DNA of 64,000 bases from Neobacillus massiliamazoniensis (GTDB lineage Bacteria; Bacillota; Bacilli; Bacillales; Cytobacillaceae). Below the pieces are notes generated by a model. It saw only the letters and a list, made by a program, of their open reading frames with translations. It was not told the DNA's origin and did not search any database. The stretch is taken from NCBI RefSeq assembly GCF_001048695.1, contig NZ_CVRB01000003.1, forward strand, positions 186,001 through 250,000, in the 5' to 3' direction. Of this stretch, positions 17,438 through 26,481 are shown one piece after another; positions within the stretch are counted from its first letter, which is position 1, and each line of letters opens with the position of its first letter. The translations under genes were made by a program, and so were the position numbers.

Positions 17438-18022
17438 ATGTTGAAAAAATTGACCGTAATTGGATTTGGAAGCACGCTAATTGGGGTAGGAATAAATGGT
17501 TTTATTCTTCCGTTTCAATTGATTAATGGAGGCTTTTTTGGTATCAGTCTATTGTTGAATTATCTATGGGGATTAAAAGTAGGTCTGGTGTTTATCCTTT
17601 TAAATATTCCTGTTTACTTATTTGCCTTAAAATCTGAACCATCATATTTTATTAACGGGTTGATTGGTGCGATTTTTTCAGGAATGATGCTTGAATTTTT
17701 GATACCGCTAAATGGAACCATTCACCTTCCGATTGTGAGTAGTGTAATTGTTGGCGCTGTCATCATTGGAATTGGTGTTGGGGTCATGTTACGAAATAAG
17801 ATTAGTCCTGGGGGAATGGACCTGCTTGCATTATTAATTGCAAAATGGTCAAAGGTGAATGTAGGTGTGATTATTTTTTTCACTGATGTTGTAATCATTA
17901 TAACCGGTCTCCTGCTTATAAGGGATGCCCAATTTTTTTATTCCTTATTAATTGTCACAATTGTTGGTTTACTAGCAACCATTATTACCTCTTTTAAAAG
18001 TGCAAATATATTTACCGAATAA
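17438..18022 (+). CDS. YitT family membrane protein
   Basis: A 194-residue integral membrane protein from ATG 17438 with AAGGGATGG just upstream. Five to six hydrophobic helices are visible, with the family pattern GFGSTLIGVGINGFILPFQL then NGGFFGISLLL at the N-terminus and RNKISPGGMDLLALLIAKW in the middle. YitT/YqfU/YpjC proteins of Bacillus normally carry an extra C-terminal DUF2179 domain of about 80 residues (total about 280); this one lacks it, resembling the shorter YczE-like members. Transport substrate is unknown. It is monocistronic and abuts a LysR remnant. Confidence 0.75.
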   Translation: MLKKLTVIGFGSTLIGVGINGFILPFQLINGGFFGISLLLNYLWGLKVGLVFILLNIPVYLFALKSEPSYFINGLIGAIFSGMMLEFLIPLNGTIHLPIVSSVIVGAVIIGIGVGVMLRNKISPGGMDLLALLIAKWSKVNVGVIIFFTDVVIIITGLLLIRDAQFFYSLLIVTIVGLLATIITSFKSANIFTE

Positions 18023-18140
18023 TGTAAGAAGGTTAATACCAAAGGTATAACAAGTAGCGAATTTATAGTTTTTGTTAAATTAACGGAAGCCTTAGAAAAA
18101 TAATTAAGAAACCATATTTGCAGCCTTTTCACTTTTATCA

Positions 18141-18192
18141 TTATTCCACGAACGGGCGCTTTTCTTTAGTAAGAAGGCGTCTTTTTGATATG
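18141..18192. repeat. Dispersed intergenic repeat, family B (short copy)
   Basis: ATTCCACGAACGGGCGCTTT, then AGAAGGCGTCTTTTTGAT. Hairpin-forming core with T-run; matches the head of the longer copies at 21488 and 29111. It probably terminates the YitT gene. Confidence 0.5.
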
Positions 18193-18229
18193 CCCCTGCA
18201 CATTAAGGTATTAGATTTGTTGAGGTAAA

Positions 18230-18300
18230 AAAGATTGTGAGGATTTTCACTTAAACTAACTGGGCAGTTTAGTGGAAGAAGGAATATTCCTTATCCATAA
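18230..18300. repeat. Dispersed intergenic repeat, family A
   Basis: AAGATTGTGAGGATTTTCAC, TTAAACTAACTGGGCAGTTT, then AGTGGAAGAAGGAATATTCC. Same head as the other copies, followed by a different and weaker hairpin. Confidence 0.5.
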
Positions 18301-18432
18301 AGATTATTTATGTAAAACCACCAAATAATGCCTTACGGCCAATTTCAAACCATAAAAAAAGCACCCATTTTTAGAGTAACGGGTTCTCTTTTGAGGTGCA
18401 AACATCTAAAAAGCATACTAAATAACAATCGA

Positions 18433-18478
18433 AAAAGCATGGTAATACGCATAAGAATTCGCCATGCTTTTTGTTTTA
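18433..18478 (+). terminator. Hairpin with U-tail in a gene-free stretch
   Basis: AAAAGCATGG pairs with CCATGCTTTT, followed by T-rich sequence. It follows no recognisable gene; the 67-codon frame over it looks like chance. Confidence 0.5.
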
Positions 18479-18651
18479 ATAAGAAGAATTTAACAGATTG
18501 GCATATAAGAAAAGAAATAGGCTTGATATAATATATAAAAAGGAAAATTATGCAATTGTTATACCTTTTATCTAACTCGTATAGAATATAGGAGTTTTAT
18601 AAAGCTGGTGTTTCTGATTGAAACAATAGATGGTATTAGAGGTGAACAAAG

Positions 18652-18897
18652 TTGATAGGTGATTTGATGGAATTCCTAAGTATTTTATTTCTTAATTTTA
18701 ACCCATATAAAAAACGTTATGCAAAGGAAAATCTTGAATGGGTGAAACAACAAAACTGGTGTTTAAGTTACAAAAGTGACCCAAAGTGGGAAGATATGTT
18801 AGACCATGACAAAAAGATGTTTCGAATTTTAGGTTCGTATCCAAATAAAAAACTAATAAATGACAGAGAGATACAAGAAATTTTAAAAAGGAATTAA
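18652..18897 (+). CDS. Small hypothetical protein, 81 residues
   Basis: TTG start at 18652 with GAGGTGA 8 bases upstream (ATG 18667 is an alternative). The protein begins with a hydrophobic stretch (about residues 6-16), then is basic and polar with several tryptophans (LEWVKQQNWCLSYKSDPKWE). No family recognised. A strong terminator follows 70 bases after the stop, which supports a real transcription unit. Confidence 0.5.
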   Translation: MIGDLMEFLSILFLNFNPYKKRYAKENLEWVKQQNWCLSYKSDPKWEDMLDHDKKMFRILGSYPNKKLINDREIQEILKRN

Positions 18898-18965
18898 TAG
18901 GTCATTATGAAATGTGGAAATTGGCTTGGAAACTTAAATAATCTAATAGGTGGAAGAAAATCTAA

Positions 18966-19002
18966 AAACTGCAAAGGATTGTTGTCCTTTGCAGTTTTTC
19001 TT
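18966..19002 (+). terminator. Strong terminator
   Basis: AACTGCAAAGGA pairs with TCCTTTGCAGTT (12 bp perfect), followed by T5. Confidence 0.85.
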
Positions 19003-19270
19003 GCATATAGATAATGGCCTTGAAATCAAACACTTTATTTGTTAATCCAATTCGTTAGCAGGGAATAGAATTTGTTGATTCTTGTTTTTTTATACAATAA
19101 TTAACATGGCTATTCACATATTATTAAACAACCAAATTAGCAGATGAAGAATATTCATTCGTAAGAGCTTATTTACTATGTGATTTACCATACGATTTCG
19201 GACTCTATTAGTGTTGAGATTTGCTGTTTTACACCCTTAAGGAGAACCCGTTATTTGTAGAGCACTTTTT
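19003..19270. other. Gap without a supported gene
   Basis: AT-rich sequence between the terminator of the 81-residue gene and the end of the small minus-strand membrane gene. Nothing recognisable. Confidence 0.4.
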
Positions 19271-19447
19271 CTACTTTTCTTTTACCGAATTCTTTTTATC
19301 CTTTGTTCCCATTGTTGCCGCAGCAATCAACAAGCATACAATAGCTGAACTAACCCCTATTACCCCTTGATGCAGAAAATTCGAGAAAATAATATTTAAA
19401 ACACTTGATAAAATAATTAAAATGAATGTAATTTTTTTTAATCTCAT
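19271..19447 (-). CDS. Small membrane protein, 58 residues
   Basis: ATG start at 19447 preceded by GGGGAG on the minus strand. Residues 6-21 (ITFILIILSSVLNIIF) and 28-46 (GVIGVSSAIVCLLIAAA) form two membrane helices, followed by a charged tail KDKKNSVKEK. No named family recognised. Short Bacillus membrane proteins of this kind are often missed by annotation; ribosome site, codon phase and hydrophobic layout support it. Confidence 0.6.
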   Translation of the reverse strand: MRLKKITFILIILSSVLNIIFSNFLHQGVIGVSSAIVCLLIAAATMGTKDKKNSVKEK

Positions 19448-19536
19448 ACAATCTCCCCATTCCTCATTTATCTATTTCGAAATTTTAGCATTATTTAACA
19501 AAAAAAAGAATGGATTTTTTTTAAATGTTAACAAAG

Positions 19537-19605
19537 TTTGTGAAGGATTACACTTAAAGTAACGGGTGCATTAGTGGAACAAGCTACCAAAAAAGAATTA
19601 AGAAC
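19537..19605. repeat. Dispersed intergenic repeat, family A
   Basis: GTTTGTGAAGGATTACACTT, AAAGTAACGGGTGCATTAGT, GGAACAAG. The closest copy to the apparent consensus head; the hairpin half is poorly preserved. Confidence 0.55.
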
Positions 19606-19717
19606 TAGCGAAAGGAAGTAATTACCACAAACTATTTGTAAAGGTTGTATAAGGATTTGAACCAATTCAAGTTGGAAATATTACTTCGGGGGTTGAGGTA
19701 AAAGGGAGTTACTATTT

Positions 19718-19879
19718 ATGTCAGAGCAATTAACATCCCTAATTCTATTTTACTTTTTAACTTTAGCGATTATACATAGTGTTAGGGTAATAGAATTTAT
19801 AAGATGCCAAGTAAATCCAAAGGTCGTACCCCATATCCACGCCGACAACAAGATGTTTATCGGAAATTCTTTCTATTAG
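19718..19879 (+). CDS. Small hypothetical protein, 53 residues
   Basis: ATG at 19718 with AAAGGGAG upstream. A hydrophobic N-terminal helix (residues 5-21, LTSLILFYFLTLAIIH) is followed by a short polar part (VNPKVVPHIHADNKMF). Family not recognised. It may be intact or the front of a truncated gene. A hairpin with T-run at 19915-19985 follows (TAGGGTTCCTC / GAGGAGCCCTA) and probably terminates it. Confidence 0.4.
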   Translation: MSEQLTSLILFYFLTLAIIHSVRVIEFIRCQVNPKVVPHIHADNKMFIGNSFY

Positions 19880-19914
19880 TTGATTTTGTTTGTTCTACAT
19901 TTTAAACTTCATAG

Positions 19915-19985
19915 TAGGGTTCCTCCTAAAGTTGTGAGTTAGAGTGGTGTCTATACTCATTTCTTACTGAGGAGCCCTATTTTAT
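19915..19985 (+). terminator. Imperfect long hairpin with U-tail
   Basis: TAGGGTTCCTC (19915-19925) pairs with GAGGAGCCCTA (19969-19979), then T4. The 19986-20232 stretch after it holds no gene. Confidence 0.5.
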
Positions 19986-20232
19986 TCAAAGTAGAAAAAT
20001 AACGTTCTACAGGAATGCTAACGTGGCAAGTTTATTGAAAATGGGACTACTTTTAAATGACTTCGTTTGATGCGAAATCAATTTTAGATTAAATGGGTGA
20101 TTAAAATTTTGAGATTTTCAAGTATTGTACTATGATAAATTTAATTTCATTATTTGAGTTGAGCAATGGTATGGGACAGTGACCTTTACTATTACACAAT
20201 CTAGAGAACATTTTACCTAAGGAGTGGTTATA

Positions 20233-20845
20233 ATGGCATGTGTTTTATTTATTAACGGTTGATCAGAAGGACATATCAATCTAACTATTGGAGTTGTGCA
20301 AGAGCTTATTTCGCGTGGAGAAGAGGTAATGTACTTTACGATAGAAGCTTTTCGAGAGCGTATTGGGGAGCTATTGTACGAACATTTGACGGTCAAAAAT
20401 TTTTAAAAGCCTTTATCTCAGGTGGAAGAAATTATTTACTCACTGGCAATGGGAACAGTTCATCCATTTAAAATAGGAATGGCTTCAGGGATAAGTAATG
20501 TATGTCGGCAAATTGGAACAGCTTTTGACATTGCTTTTATGGGGGGCAATGCTTTCAAACCGTTACAATATCTATATACACGATAAAATCACAGCTCTGG
20601 ACGTTCCTAGTTTGCCTGCCGTTGCAAAACAAAACATGATTCTGGAATTCAAAAAGCAGGAACCATTGCAGGAATTTTTCGACTTTTAGGCAATACATCC
20701 CAGAAGACTTACGCACATGAACCAATCTTTCCAACAATTCAACATATTGCACGAACATCATTTGTTAATGGAACGATTGATATTTTTAAAATTGCTGGAT
20801 GCATATTGGCTGCGGGTGCGATCCTTACCCTTATTCTAATTTGAA
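20233..20845 (+). pseudogene. Chimeric remnant: glycosyltransferase start fused to MFS transporter end
   Basis: ATG 20233 with AAGGAGTGG starts MACVLFING, TGA, then SEGHINLTIGVVQELISRGE and EVMYFTIEAFRERIGELLYE: the N-terminus of an MGT/YjiC-type UDP-glycosyltransferase (about 60 residues). From about 20420 the sequence becomes TVHPFKIGMASGISNVCRQI, then AMLSNRYNIYIHDKI and KIAGCILAAGAILTLILI: the last third of a drug:H+ antiporter (EmrB/QacA-type MFS). Several frameshifts and stops separate the pieces. A deletion joined two once-neighbouring genes, a combination often found as a drug-modification and efflux pair. Confidence 0.65.
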
Positions 20846-21032
20846 ATAAAGATATGGTTCATATCTAACAAGAAACATAGAATAAAATTTGGTAGATAAA
20901 ATGAACCTTTTAAAATGATTTCCCCCACTAAAATAAACATTCAAAAGACATGGCGAAATTTAATCCTTGTTTTTATTAAATTATTTTTCTATACCATAAA
21001 TAAGCAGTTTTTATTTTCAGGAGGTAGTATTT

Positions 21033-21464
21033 ATGCATCACATACTTATATTTTTACATGTATTAAGTGCTTTATTGCTAGGAGCTTTTATTATTGTCCC
21101 TTTTATTGTCAAGCGTCTTAATACTTTATCGTCGTTGGAGCAAACGGAATTATCTGGTACTTTGTTAATTTTGGTTAAAGTGGGGGAAATTGCATTAATT
21201 GGATTACTGTTGACTGGCGGTGGAATGATTAGTGAATTCAGTGAGATGCCTTCATCACTATGGATGACCGTATCGGGTATTTTATTACTTATTATTGGGG
21301 CTTTACTTGGTATGATGCATAGTAAATTAAAGGTATTAAGTGCATCAAATCAGGATAAAAACAAAACTAATGGATACCGTAAAAGATTACGAGTTTATAG
21401 TTGGATAACAATGGTGGCTGTTCTTCTAGCTATTTTAGTTATGACTAATCCTGAGCTTTTATAA
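21033..21464 (+). CDS. Small four-helix membrane protein (DUF2269/CopD-like)
   Basis: A 143-residue integral membrane protein, ATG 21033 with CAGGAGG upstream. Four hydrophobic helices are seen at about 3-25, 44-63, 74-94 and 121-139. A histidine in the first helix (FLHVLSALLLGAF) and the general layout resemble DUF2269 and CopD-like families, in which helix histidines may bind heme or copper; only this weak resemblance supports the name. It is monocistronic, followed by a family B repeat and a strong terminator. Confidence 0.5.
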   Translation: MHHILIFLHVLSALLLGAFIIVPFIVKRLNTLSSLEQTELSGTLLILVKVGEIALIGLLLTGGGMISEFSEMPSSLWMTVSGILLLIIGALLGMMHSKLKVLSASNQDKNKTNGYRKRLRVYSWITMVAVLLAILVMTNPELL

Positions 21465-21487
21465 AATAATCATAATAATTTTCTTGA

Positions 21488-21570
21488 TCTTCCACAATCG
21501 GGCGCAATTCTACAGCAGGAATAGTGCTCTTTCTTTATGTTAAGTGGCCAGATTATTGAGGAGAGACTGA
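21488..21570. repeat. Dispersed intergenic repeat, family B
   Basis: ATCTTCCACAATCGGGCGCA, ATTCTACAGCAGGAATAGTG, CTCTTTCTTTATGTTAAGTG, GCCAGATTATTGAGGAG. The head CTTCCACAATCGGGC and the tail GGCCA-TTxTTGxGGAA form an imperfect terminal inverted repeat in this family. Confidence 0.55.
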
Positions 21571-21716
21571 GCTATATACATTATTTATTCAACAATTTAA
21601 TATCAATCAATTTCGGTGAGCCTTTTCATAAGTAAATGAGGTTGAAATAGAATCTTTTTATAATTGAATTTAAAATGCATATCGTTTCATTATGGAAAAT
21701 TGAACCGAGAATGAGT

Positions 21717-21757
21717 AAAAGCACCTGATCATTTATAAAGGATCAGGTGTTTTTATT
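21717..21757 (+). terminator. Strong terminator
   Basis: AAAAGCACCTGATC pairs with GATCAGGTGTTTTT; it isolates the flavo-diiron operon from upstream transcription. Confidence 0.85.
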
Positions 21758-21915
21758 TCGTAAAACATATAATTTTTTACAACCTTTTTATAATACAACT
21801 TAAAATAACTTTGAAATTGTGATTCAAATCCTGATTTGATTTTTTTAAGTGTTGTACGATGAATTTAAGTTAATTAAGAAACACTTTCAATAAAAATTAA
21901 GGGGGACTAAAACAG

Positions 21916-23145
21916 ATGAATAAAGTGATGTTAGCAAAGAATACTTACTTGTTAGGAAAAATGGACGACAGAGAAGTACCATTCCATAGATTAATTTTAG
22001 CAAAAGGAACAACTTACAACGCCTACTTGCTAAAAACGGAAAAGCCGACGGTTATCGATACGGTAGATTTGGAGTTTGGCAGAGAATTTGTAGAGTACTT
22101 AAGTGAATTAATCGATCCTAAAGAAATCCAATATATCGTCATTAACCATACGGAACCAGACCATTCAGGTGGATTAGCAGCGTTAGCAGGAAGAGCACCT
22201 AATGCGACGATTGTTTGTACAGAAATTGCAGTAAATGAACTAAAAGAAATGTACAAGCTCCATAGCAGAAGTTTCCTAGTTGTAAAAGATGGAGATACAT
22301 TAGATATCGGTGGAAAAACACTGAAGTTCAAGGAAACCCCCTATCTCCATACTGAAGAAACGATGATTACTTATTGTATTGAAGATAAAATTCTATTCCC
22401 TTGCGATATCTTTAGCACTCATGTTGCAACTAATGCGTTTTTTGCTGATGAAGCAGACTTTGATATTATAGAAGACTTTATCGGCTACTACAATGCGATT
22501 ATCCACCCACATAGAAGATATGTAAGAACAGTAATTAATGCATTACAAGAATTAGATGTTCAGATGATTGCCCCTTCTCACGGCTATATTTTACGAGAAG
22601 ACATCCAAAAGTACATTGATCTATATGCAACAATGAGTGCTGATACGATTAATGACAAAAAAGTAACGATCGTGTATACAACGATTAGGAACAGCACGAA
22701 AAAGGTAGCAGACAATTTAAAGAAGATTTTTGAAGAAAATAACATCCAAACATCTGTTTTCAATGCTGATAAGTCAGATAAAGCTACAATCCTAGAAAGT
22801 ATTAAGGAAGCGGATGCCGTATTCATCGGTAGTTCCACTAAATATGCAGATATGATTGGAAATCTTGAGGATGTTCTTAAAGATCTGATAAAGATGGATC
22901 TTGAAGGGAAAATTGGCGCTGCCTTTGGGTCATATGGTTGGAGCGGAGAAGCAATCGAAGTAATACAGGACTACCTAAATCAAACAAATTTGGATGTTCA
23001 AAGCACATCACATGTCATTAAAACAACTGGCATGACTCATGTGGAGTTTCCTGTGAGAGTGAGGTTCACTCCTAAAGATGAACAATTGAAAAAAATTGAG
23101 CACTCAGCAACATACGTAGCCGATTTACTACTAAGTGCAATTTAA
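21916..23145 (+). CDS. Flavo-diiron protein (FprA / rubredoxin:oxygen or NO oxidoreductase)
   Basis: A 409-residue class A flavo-diiron protein that reduces O2 to water or NO to N2O in the cytoplasm, fed by rubredoxin. ATG 21916 with AAGGGGGA upstream. The metallo-beta-lactamase-like half carries the diiron ligands H78-x-E80-x-D82-H83 (NHTEPDHSGG), the His of YLHTEET, the Asp of PCDIFSTH and the His of PSHGYIL. The C-terminal flavodoxin half (from about 250) shows TIVYTTIRNSTKKVAD, SSTKYADMIGN and GSYGWSGEA for FMN binding. The next two genes supply reductase and rubredoxin, so the electron chain is complete within about 2.7 kb. Start of a three-gene operon. Confidence 0.92.
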   Translation: MNKVMLAKNTYLLGKMDDREVPFHRLILAKGTTYNAYLLKTEKPTVIDTVDLEFGREFVEYLSELIDPKEIQYIVINHTEPDHSGGLAALAGRAPNATIVCTEIAVNELKEMYKLHSRSFLVVKDGDTLDIGGKTLKFKETPYLHTEETMITYCIEDKILFPCDIFSTHVATNAFFADEADFDIIEDFIGYYNAIIHPHRRYVRTVINALQELDVQMIAPSHGYILREDIQKYIDLYATMSADTINDKKVTIVYTTIRNSTKKVADNLKKIFEENNIQTSVFNADKSDKATILESIKEADAVFIGSSTKYADMIGNLEDVLKDLIKMDLEGKIGAAFGSYGWSGEAIEVIQDYLNQTNLDVQSTSHVIKTTGMTHVEFPVRVRFTPKDEQLKKIEHSATYVADLLLSAI

Positions 23146-23156
23146 TATCACTATAA

Positions 23157-24392
23157 GTGGGTGAAGTAATGAATAAAAATTATTGTATTATAGGGACAGG
23201 CGTTGCAGCGGTAAATGCAGCGAAAGAAATCCGAGTACATGATAAGGAAGCAAATATACTTTTATTTGGAGCTGAAAAGTCATTACCCTATAACAGAATC
23301 AAATTATCGAAGGAATTATTTTCAGACTTAAGCAGTGAAAAGGTCCTGATTAAAAAGAAAAAATGGTATCAGGATCATAATATCCATACACTATCTAATA
23401 CAAAGGTTGATAAAATCGATATAGATAATCGTGCCATCATTACGTCAACGGGTGAAACGATTCATTATGATAAATTACTCATTTGTACGGGGGCTAAAAA
23501 TAGAAAACTTCCAATAAATGGTGTGGATAAAAAAGGTGTCTTTACGATTAGAGAAATGCATGAGGCAGAAGACTTCAAAGCATTTATAGAGGACAAAACG
23601 AGTATTGTAAATATTGGTGGGGGCATCCAAGGAATAGAAACTGCTTGGTCCATCTATATGGCTGGTAAAAAGGTTTCGATCGTTGAAGTTGCTCCGAGGC
23701 TAATGTCTAGACAGCTTGATGAAAAAACTAGCACTTTACTAAAGAATAAAATTGAAGAGGCAGGGGTAGATATCTATTTAAATACCTCAATTAAGCAGAT
23801 AATTGGTGAAAATGAAGTAGAAGGTATCATCGTCGGTGACCAAACGATTCCATGTGATAGTGTCATCTACTCAATCGGAGTGGTTCCAAACATTTTCTTA
23901 ACAGAAAATACTCTAATCAATACAAATAGGGGTATTGTTGTAAATGAAAGAATGGAAACGAATGTTGAAGATGTTTATGCAGCTGGCGATGTAACAGAGC
24001 TAAATGGTGAAGTGGAGGGCCTGTGGGGCAGGGCAATGGATCAAGGAAAAGCTGCAGGTAAGAATATGGCATCTGCTTCCGAGCTTTATCAGAAGACGAC
24101 CCCGTTTACTGTGTTTAATGCCTTTAATCTTGCCCTCTTTTCAATTGGATTAATAGATGAAAGTCATTGTGATACAACTATCATTGAAGAAGATGGCGAC
24201 GAAAAGTACACTAGAGTATTTATTAAAGATCATAAAATCATTGGTGCTATTTCTCTTGAGGGTATAGCGGCCTCTACTCCATATAAAACAGCTATTGAAA
24301 GCCAAGTTTCATTAGTTGGTCTGGACTTAAAAAATATCTCTATAAGAGCTTTAATGAGTGAAGTGAAAGACAGGCTTGTAGTATCACACTAA
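23157..24392 (+). CDS. NAD(P)H:rubredoxin-type FAD oxidoreductase (NorW-like)
   Basis: A 411-residue pyridine nucleotide-disulfide family flavoprotein. The predicted start at 23157 is a GTG (GTGGGTGAAGTAATG); ATG 23169 ([11 protein letters not shown]) is a better start, since GGGTGAAG lies just upstream. FAD-binding [13 protein letters not shown] at the N-terminus, [11 protein letters not shown] in the middle, NAD-binding [19 protein letters not shown] near 150, and the second FAD motif [10 protein letters not shown] near 275. Closest in layout to NADH:flavorubredoxin reductase and nitrite reductase NasB-like reductases. It sits 11 bases after the flavo-diiron gene and 20 bases before rubredoxin, so it almost certainly passes electrons NADH to rubredoxin to FprA. 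Confidence 0.88.
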   Translation: MGEVMNKNYCIIGTGVAAVNAAKEIRVHDKEANILLFGAEKSLPYNRIKLSKELFSDLSSEKVLIKKKKWYQDHNIHTLSNTKVDKIDIDNRAIITSTGETIHYDKLLICTGAKNRKLPINGVDKKGVFTIREMHEAEDFKAFIEDKTSIVNIGGGIQGIETAWSIYMAGKKVSIVEVAPRLMSRQLDEKTSTLLKNKIEEAGVDIYLNTSIKQIIGENEVEGIIVGDQTIPCDSVIYSIGVVPNIFLTENTLINTNRGIVVNERMETNVEDVYAAGDVTELNGEVEGLWGRAMDQGKAAGKNMASASELYQKTTPFTVFNAFNLALFSIGLIDESHCDTTIIEEDGDEKYTRVFIKDHKIIGAISLEGIAASTPYKTAIESQVSLVGLDLKNISIRALMSEVKDRLVVSH

Positions 24393-24412
24393 ATAATAGG
24401 AGGCATTTAGCC

Positions 24413-24577
24413 TTGAAAAAATATATTTGTTTACCCTGTGGTTATATTTACGATCCTGCTGTAGGGGATCCGGATGAAAGTGTTGAACCAGGAACAGAAT
24501 TTCAGGATTTACCAGAGGATTGGGTATGCCCAGTTTGTGGCGAAGAAAAAGATAAATTTGCAGAGGTAGAAGAATAA
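24413..24577 (+). CDS. Rubredoxin
   Basis: A 54-residue rubredoxin starting with TTG at 24413, preceded by AGGAGG. The mononuclear iron site is complete: [15 protein letters not shown] at the N-terminal side and [11 protein letters not shown] at the C-terminal side, with the conserved aromatic and EDWVCP segment between. Length is typical (52-54). It is the third gene of the operon and the natural electron donor to the flavo-diiron protein. A terminator follows 60 bases later. Confidence 0.93.
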   Translation: MKKYICLPCGYIYDPAVGDPDESVEPGTEFQDLPEDWVCPVCGEEKDKFAEVEE

Positions 24578-24635
24578 GGACTATATGTGAGTAAAGAGAA
24601 CTATCATTTGCTAACGACTCTTAAATCATTTACTT

Positions 24636-24667
24636 TACCACAGCTTTTGGGCTGTGGTATTTTTTAT
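24636..24667 (+). terminator. Terminator of the flavo-diiron operon
   Basis: ACCACAGC pairs with GCTGTGGT, followed by ATTTTTT. Confidence 0.85.
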
Positions 24668-24869
24668 AAAATCAGTGTGATTTAAAACACACTATCGCCT
24701 ATAGAACTATGGTAAATTTCCGTTATTAATATTCATTATCAAATGAATAATAGGAATAAGATATAAACTTTTACGGCAAAACCAGAGGCGGAAGGATGTC
24801 ATATCAACCTCATACGTGAGTAATTCCGTTTTAAAAAATAAAAACAATAAATTATTATAGGTGATGGTA

Positions 24870-25589
24870 ATGAAGGAACATAATTGTAACCATGATAATC
24901 ATAAAATTAAAGGGCCTTGCCCTAAAAAAGTTCCAATTTTTGGGGAACTATCTGATAAGGAAATCCTAAAAGTAGCTAAAATGACAAAACATATCCAATT
25001 CAAAAAGGGGCAAATGCTTCTACATGAGGGAGAGAAGTCAGATAAATTATTTATTGTGAATAAAGGGCAAGTAAAAGTGTCTAAACTAACTTTGAATGGA
25101 AAAGAACAAATTTTATATATTTTGACAAGTGGGGAATTTTTTGGGGAACTGGATCTTTTTAATAGTGATGAAGTAAACAATTTTAGTGTATATGCAATTG
25201 AAGATACCGAGATTTGCCTGTTAACTAAATATGATATTGATCGTATTATGGAAGCAAATCCAGAAATTTCATTAAAACTTTTAAAAGCTGTGACAAAACG
25301 GTTAGCCCATACAGAAAATTTAGCACAAAATTTAGCAACTAAAGATCCTGAAGTAAGATTAATCTATATGATTTTGGAATTCTGCCAAAAATTTGGAACA
25401 AAGAAAAATGAGGGAATTCTTATTGAGTTACCATTAACGCGAGAAGAAATAGCAAGTTACGTAGGTGTAACAAGAGAAACGATAAGCCGGAAACTTAGTA
25501 AGTTTGAGAATTTAGGCTTAATATCTTTATCTGGTAATAAACAGATCTTTGTTAGGAATCATTTAGCTTTAAGAGAATATATACAGTAG
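24870..25589 (+). CDS. Crp/Fnr family transcription regulator with N-terminal cysteines
   Basis: A 239-residue regulator; ATG 24870 is taken (GTG 24861 and ATG 24864 are upstream options). It has a cyclic-nucleotide-type beta barrel (GQMLLHEGEKSDKLFIVNKG, GEFFGELDLF), a dimer helix and a C-terminal winged helix (LTREEIASYVGVTRETISRK). Before the barrel is a Cys/His-rich stretch, CNHDNHKIKGPC, which could bind iron-sulfur or another redox cofactor, as in Fnr-type sensors. It lies about 290 bases after the rubredoxin gene, separated by a terminator, and is the obvious candidate regulator of that operon, though this is inference. No clear TGTGA-N6-TCACA box was found. Confidence 0.85.
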   Translation: MKEHNCNHDNHKIKGPCPKKVPIFGELSDKEILKVAKMTKHIQFKKGQMLLHEGEKSDKLFIVNKGQVKVSKLTLNGKEQILYILTSGEFFGELDLFNSDEVNNFSVYAIEDTEICLLTKYDIDRIMEANPEISLKLLKAVTKRLAHTENLAQNLATKDPEVRLIYMILEFCQKFGTKKNEGILIELPLTREEIASYVGVTRETISRKLSKFENLGLISLSGNKQIFVRNHLALREYIQ

Positions 25590-25639
25590 ATATAAAATAC
25601 ACAACATTGTGGTCAGATCTCCACTCAGCTAAAGTTTAA

Positions 25640-25790
25640 TGCGGTAAAGTATAAGCTAATGGGAGGAATTCTACAGCATGAATTGTGCTCTTTCTTTATA
25701 TTTGGGCGCAAGAATTGAAAAAAATGGACTGTTTCAGCAGTCCATTTTTCTTGGTCTTTAATCAGTTAAATGGCAGGATAATTGAGGAAG
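25640..25790. repeat. Repeat B-like stretch with an embedded strong terminator
   Basis: Contains GGAATTCTACAGCATGAATT and GTGCTCTTTCTTTATATTTG, matching the body of the 21488 copy, then a perfect 12-bp terminator stem (AAAAATGGACTG at 25720, CAGTCCATTTTT at 25738). Confidence 0.55.
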
Positions 25791-26035
25791 GAATTTGAAT
25801 ACCTTTACGAACTATGTATTAAAATATTCGAAACAAAACAAAAATGGACTAACTTTATGACATTAAATAAATACGCGATTTGTGCATTTAATGCTGCAAT
25901 TCTTTCTGTTGTTTTTAGTTCCTTACTACGTGCCAATGGGATTGGTGTTACTTGGAGTCCATAAAACAATTTATGTCAGACAAAAGGAAGAAGTTATTCA
26001 AAAGCTCCTGACCGAAAATTTAGTTCAGAAAGTGT
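25782..26035 (+). pseudogene. Unrecognised frameshifted remnant
   Basis: A frame with LNKYAICAFNAAILSVVFSS and LLRANGIGVTWSP continues after a shift near 25960 as TIYVRQKEEVIQKLLTENLV to a TAA at 26035-26037. A second piece, NPHLFDELSILTDMESLKDK, ends at 26198. No family recognised; the pieces read like ends of lost genes. Confidence 0.3.
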
Positions 26036-26237
26036 AATTTATTAAGTTATTTTACTCGCAGGCAATTCTATTTGAGTGATCATAACCTAAATAGTATTTA
26101 TTTTATTGGAATGAGTGAGGTGCTTGTAAATCCACATTTATTTGATGAACTGTCAATACTGACCGATATGGAGTCTTTGAAAGATAAAAATACAGAGTAA
26201 AATTATCATGTTATGAAATGTAAGTCATACAGAATTA

Positions 26238-26328
26238 CATAGAGTTAAGGGCAAACCTGCCAAAAGGCAGGGACGCAAAGCTACAGGGTCTAAAGCGCTT
26301 AAAGTGCTATGATAGCCTAGCCGCCAAA
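26238..26328 (+). ncRNA. c-di-GMP-I riboswitch (GEMM-I)
   Basis: Carries the conserved GEMM-I blocks in order: GGGCAAACC, a small hairpin CTGCCAAAAGGCAG, GGGACGCAAAGC, GGGTCTAAAG, a variable hairpin (GCGCTTAAAGTGC), ATGATAGCCTAGCCGCC. It binds the second messenger cyclic di-GMP. An intrinsic terminator follows 10 bases later, but there is no plus-strand gene behind it: the next gene is the convergent merR on the minus strand. Confidence 0.88.
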
Positions 26329-26337
26329 TATTGCTAA

Positions 26338-26372
26338 GAGCCTGCCCTCTCATAGGACAGGCTTTTGTTTTG
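26338..26372 (+). terminator. Terminator controlled by the first c-di-GMP riboswitch
   Basis: AGCCTGCCCT pairs imperfectly with AGGACAGGCT, then TTTTGTTTT. Position right behind the aptamer suggests an expression platform. Confidence 0.75.
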
Positions 26373-26481
26373 AGAGACATAGCAATTTTTGATGAATGTT
26401 TTTGGAGGACTCTCCTTTGCTGCCCTTTGCTCGCGGTGAAAAGGGGACCTGTATGTTTCTAGTGGCCATTAGCAATGCATT
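26373..26481 (+). ncRNA. Conserved sequence after the first riboswitch (possible small RNA)
   Basis: CTTTGCTGCCCTTTGCTCGC then GGTGAAAAGGGGACC at about 26417-26452 resembles TTTTGCTGTTTGCTATCGTG then AAAGGATTCC behind the second riboswitch (28760-28790). No reading frame explains the similarity, so the post-aptamer region may be a functional RNA. Inference only. Confidence 0.35.
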
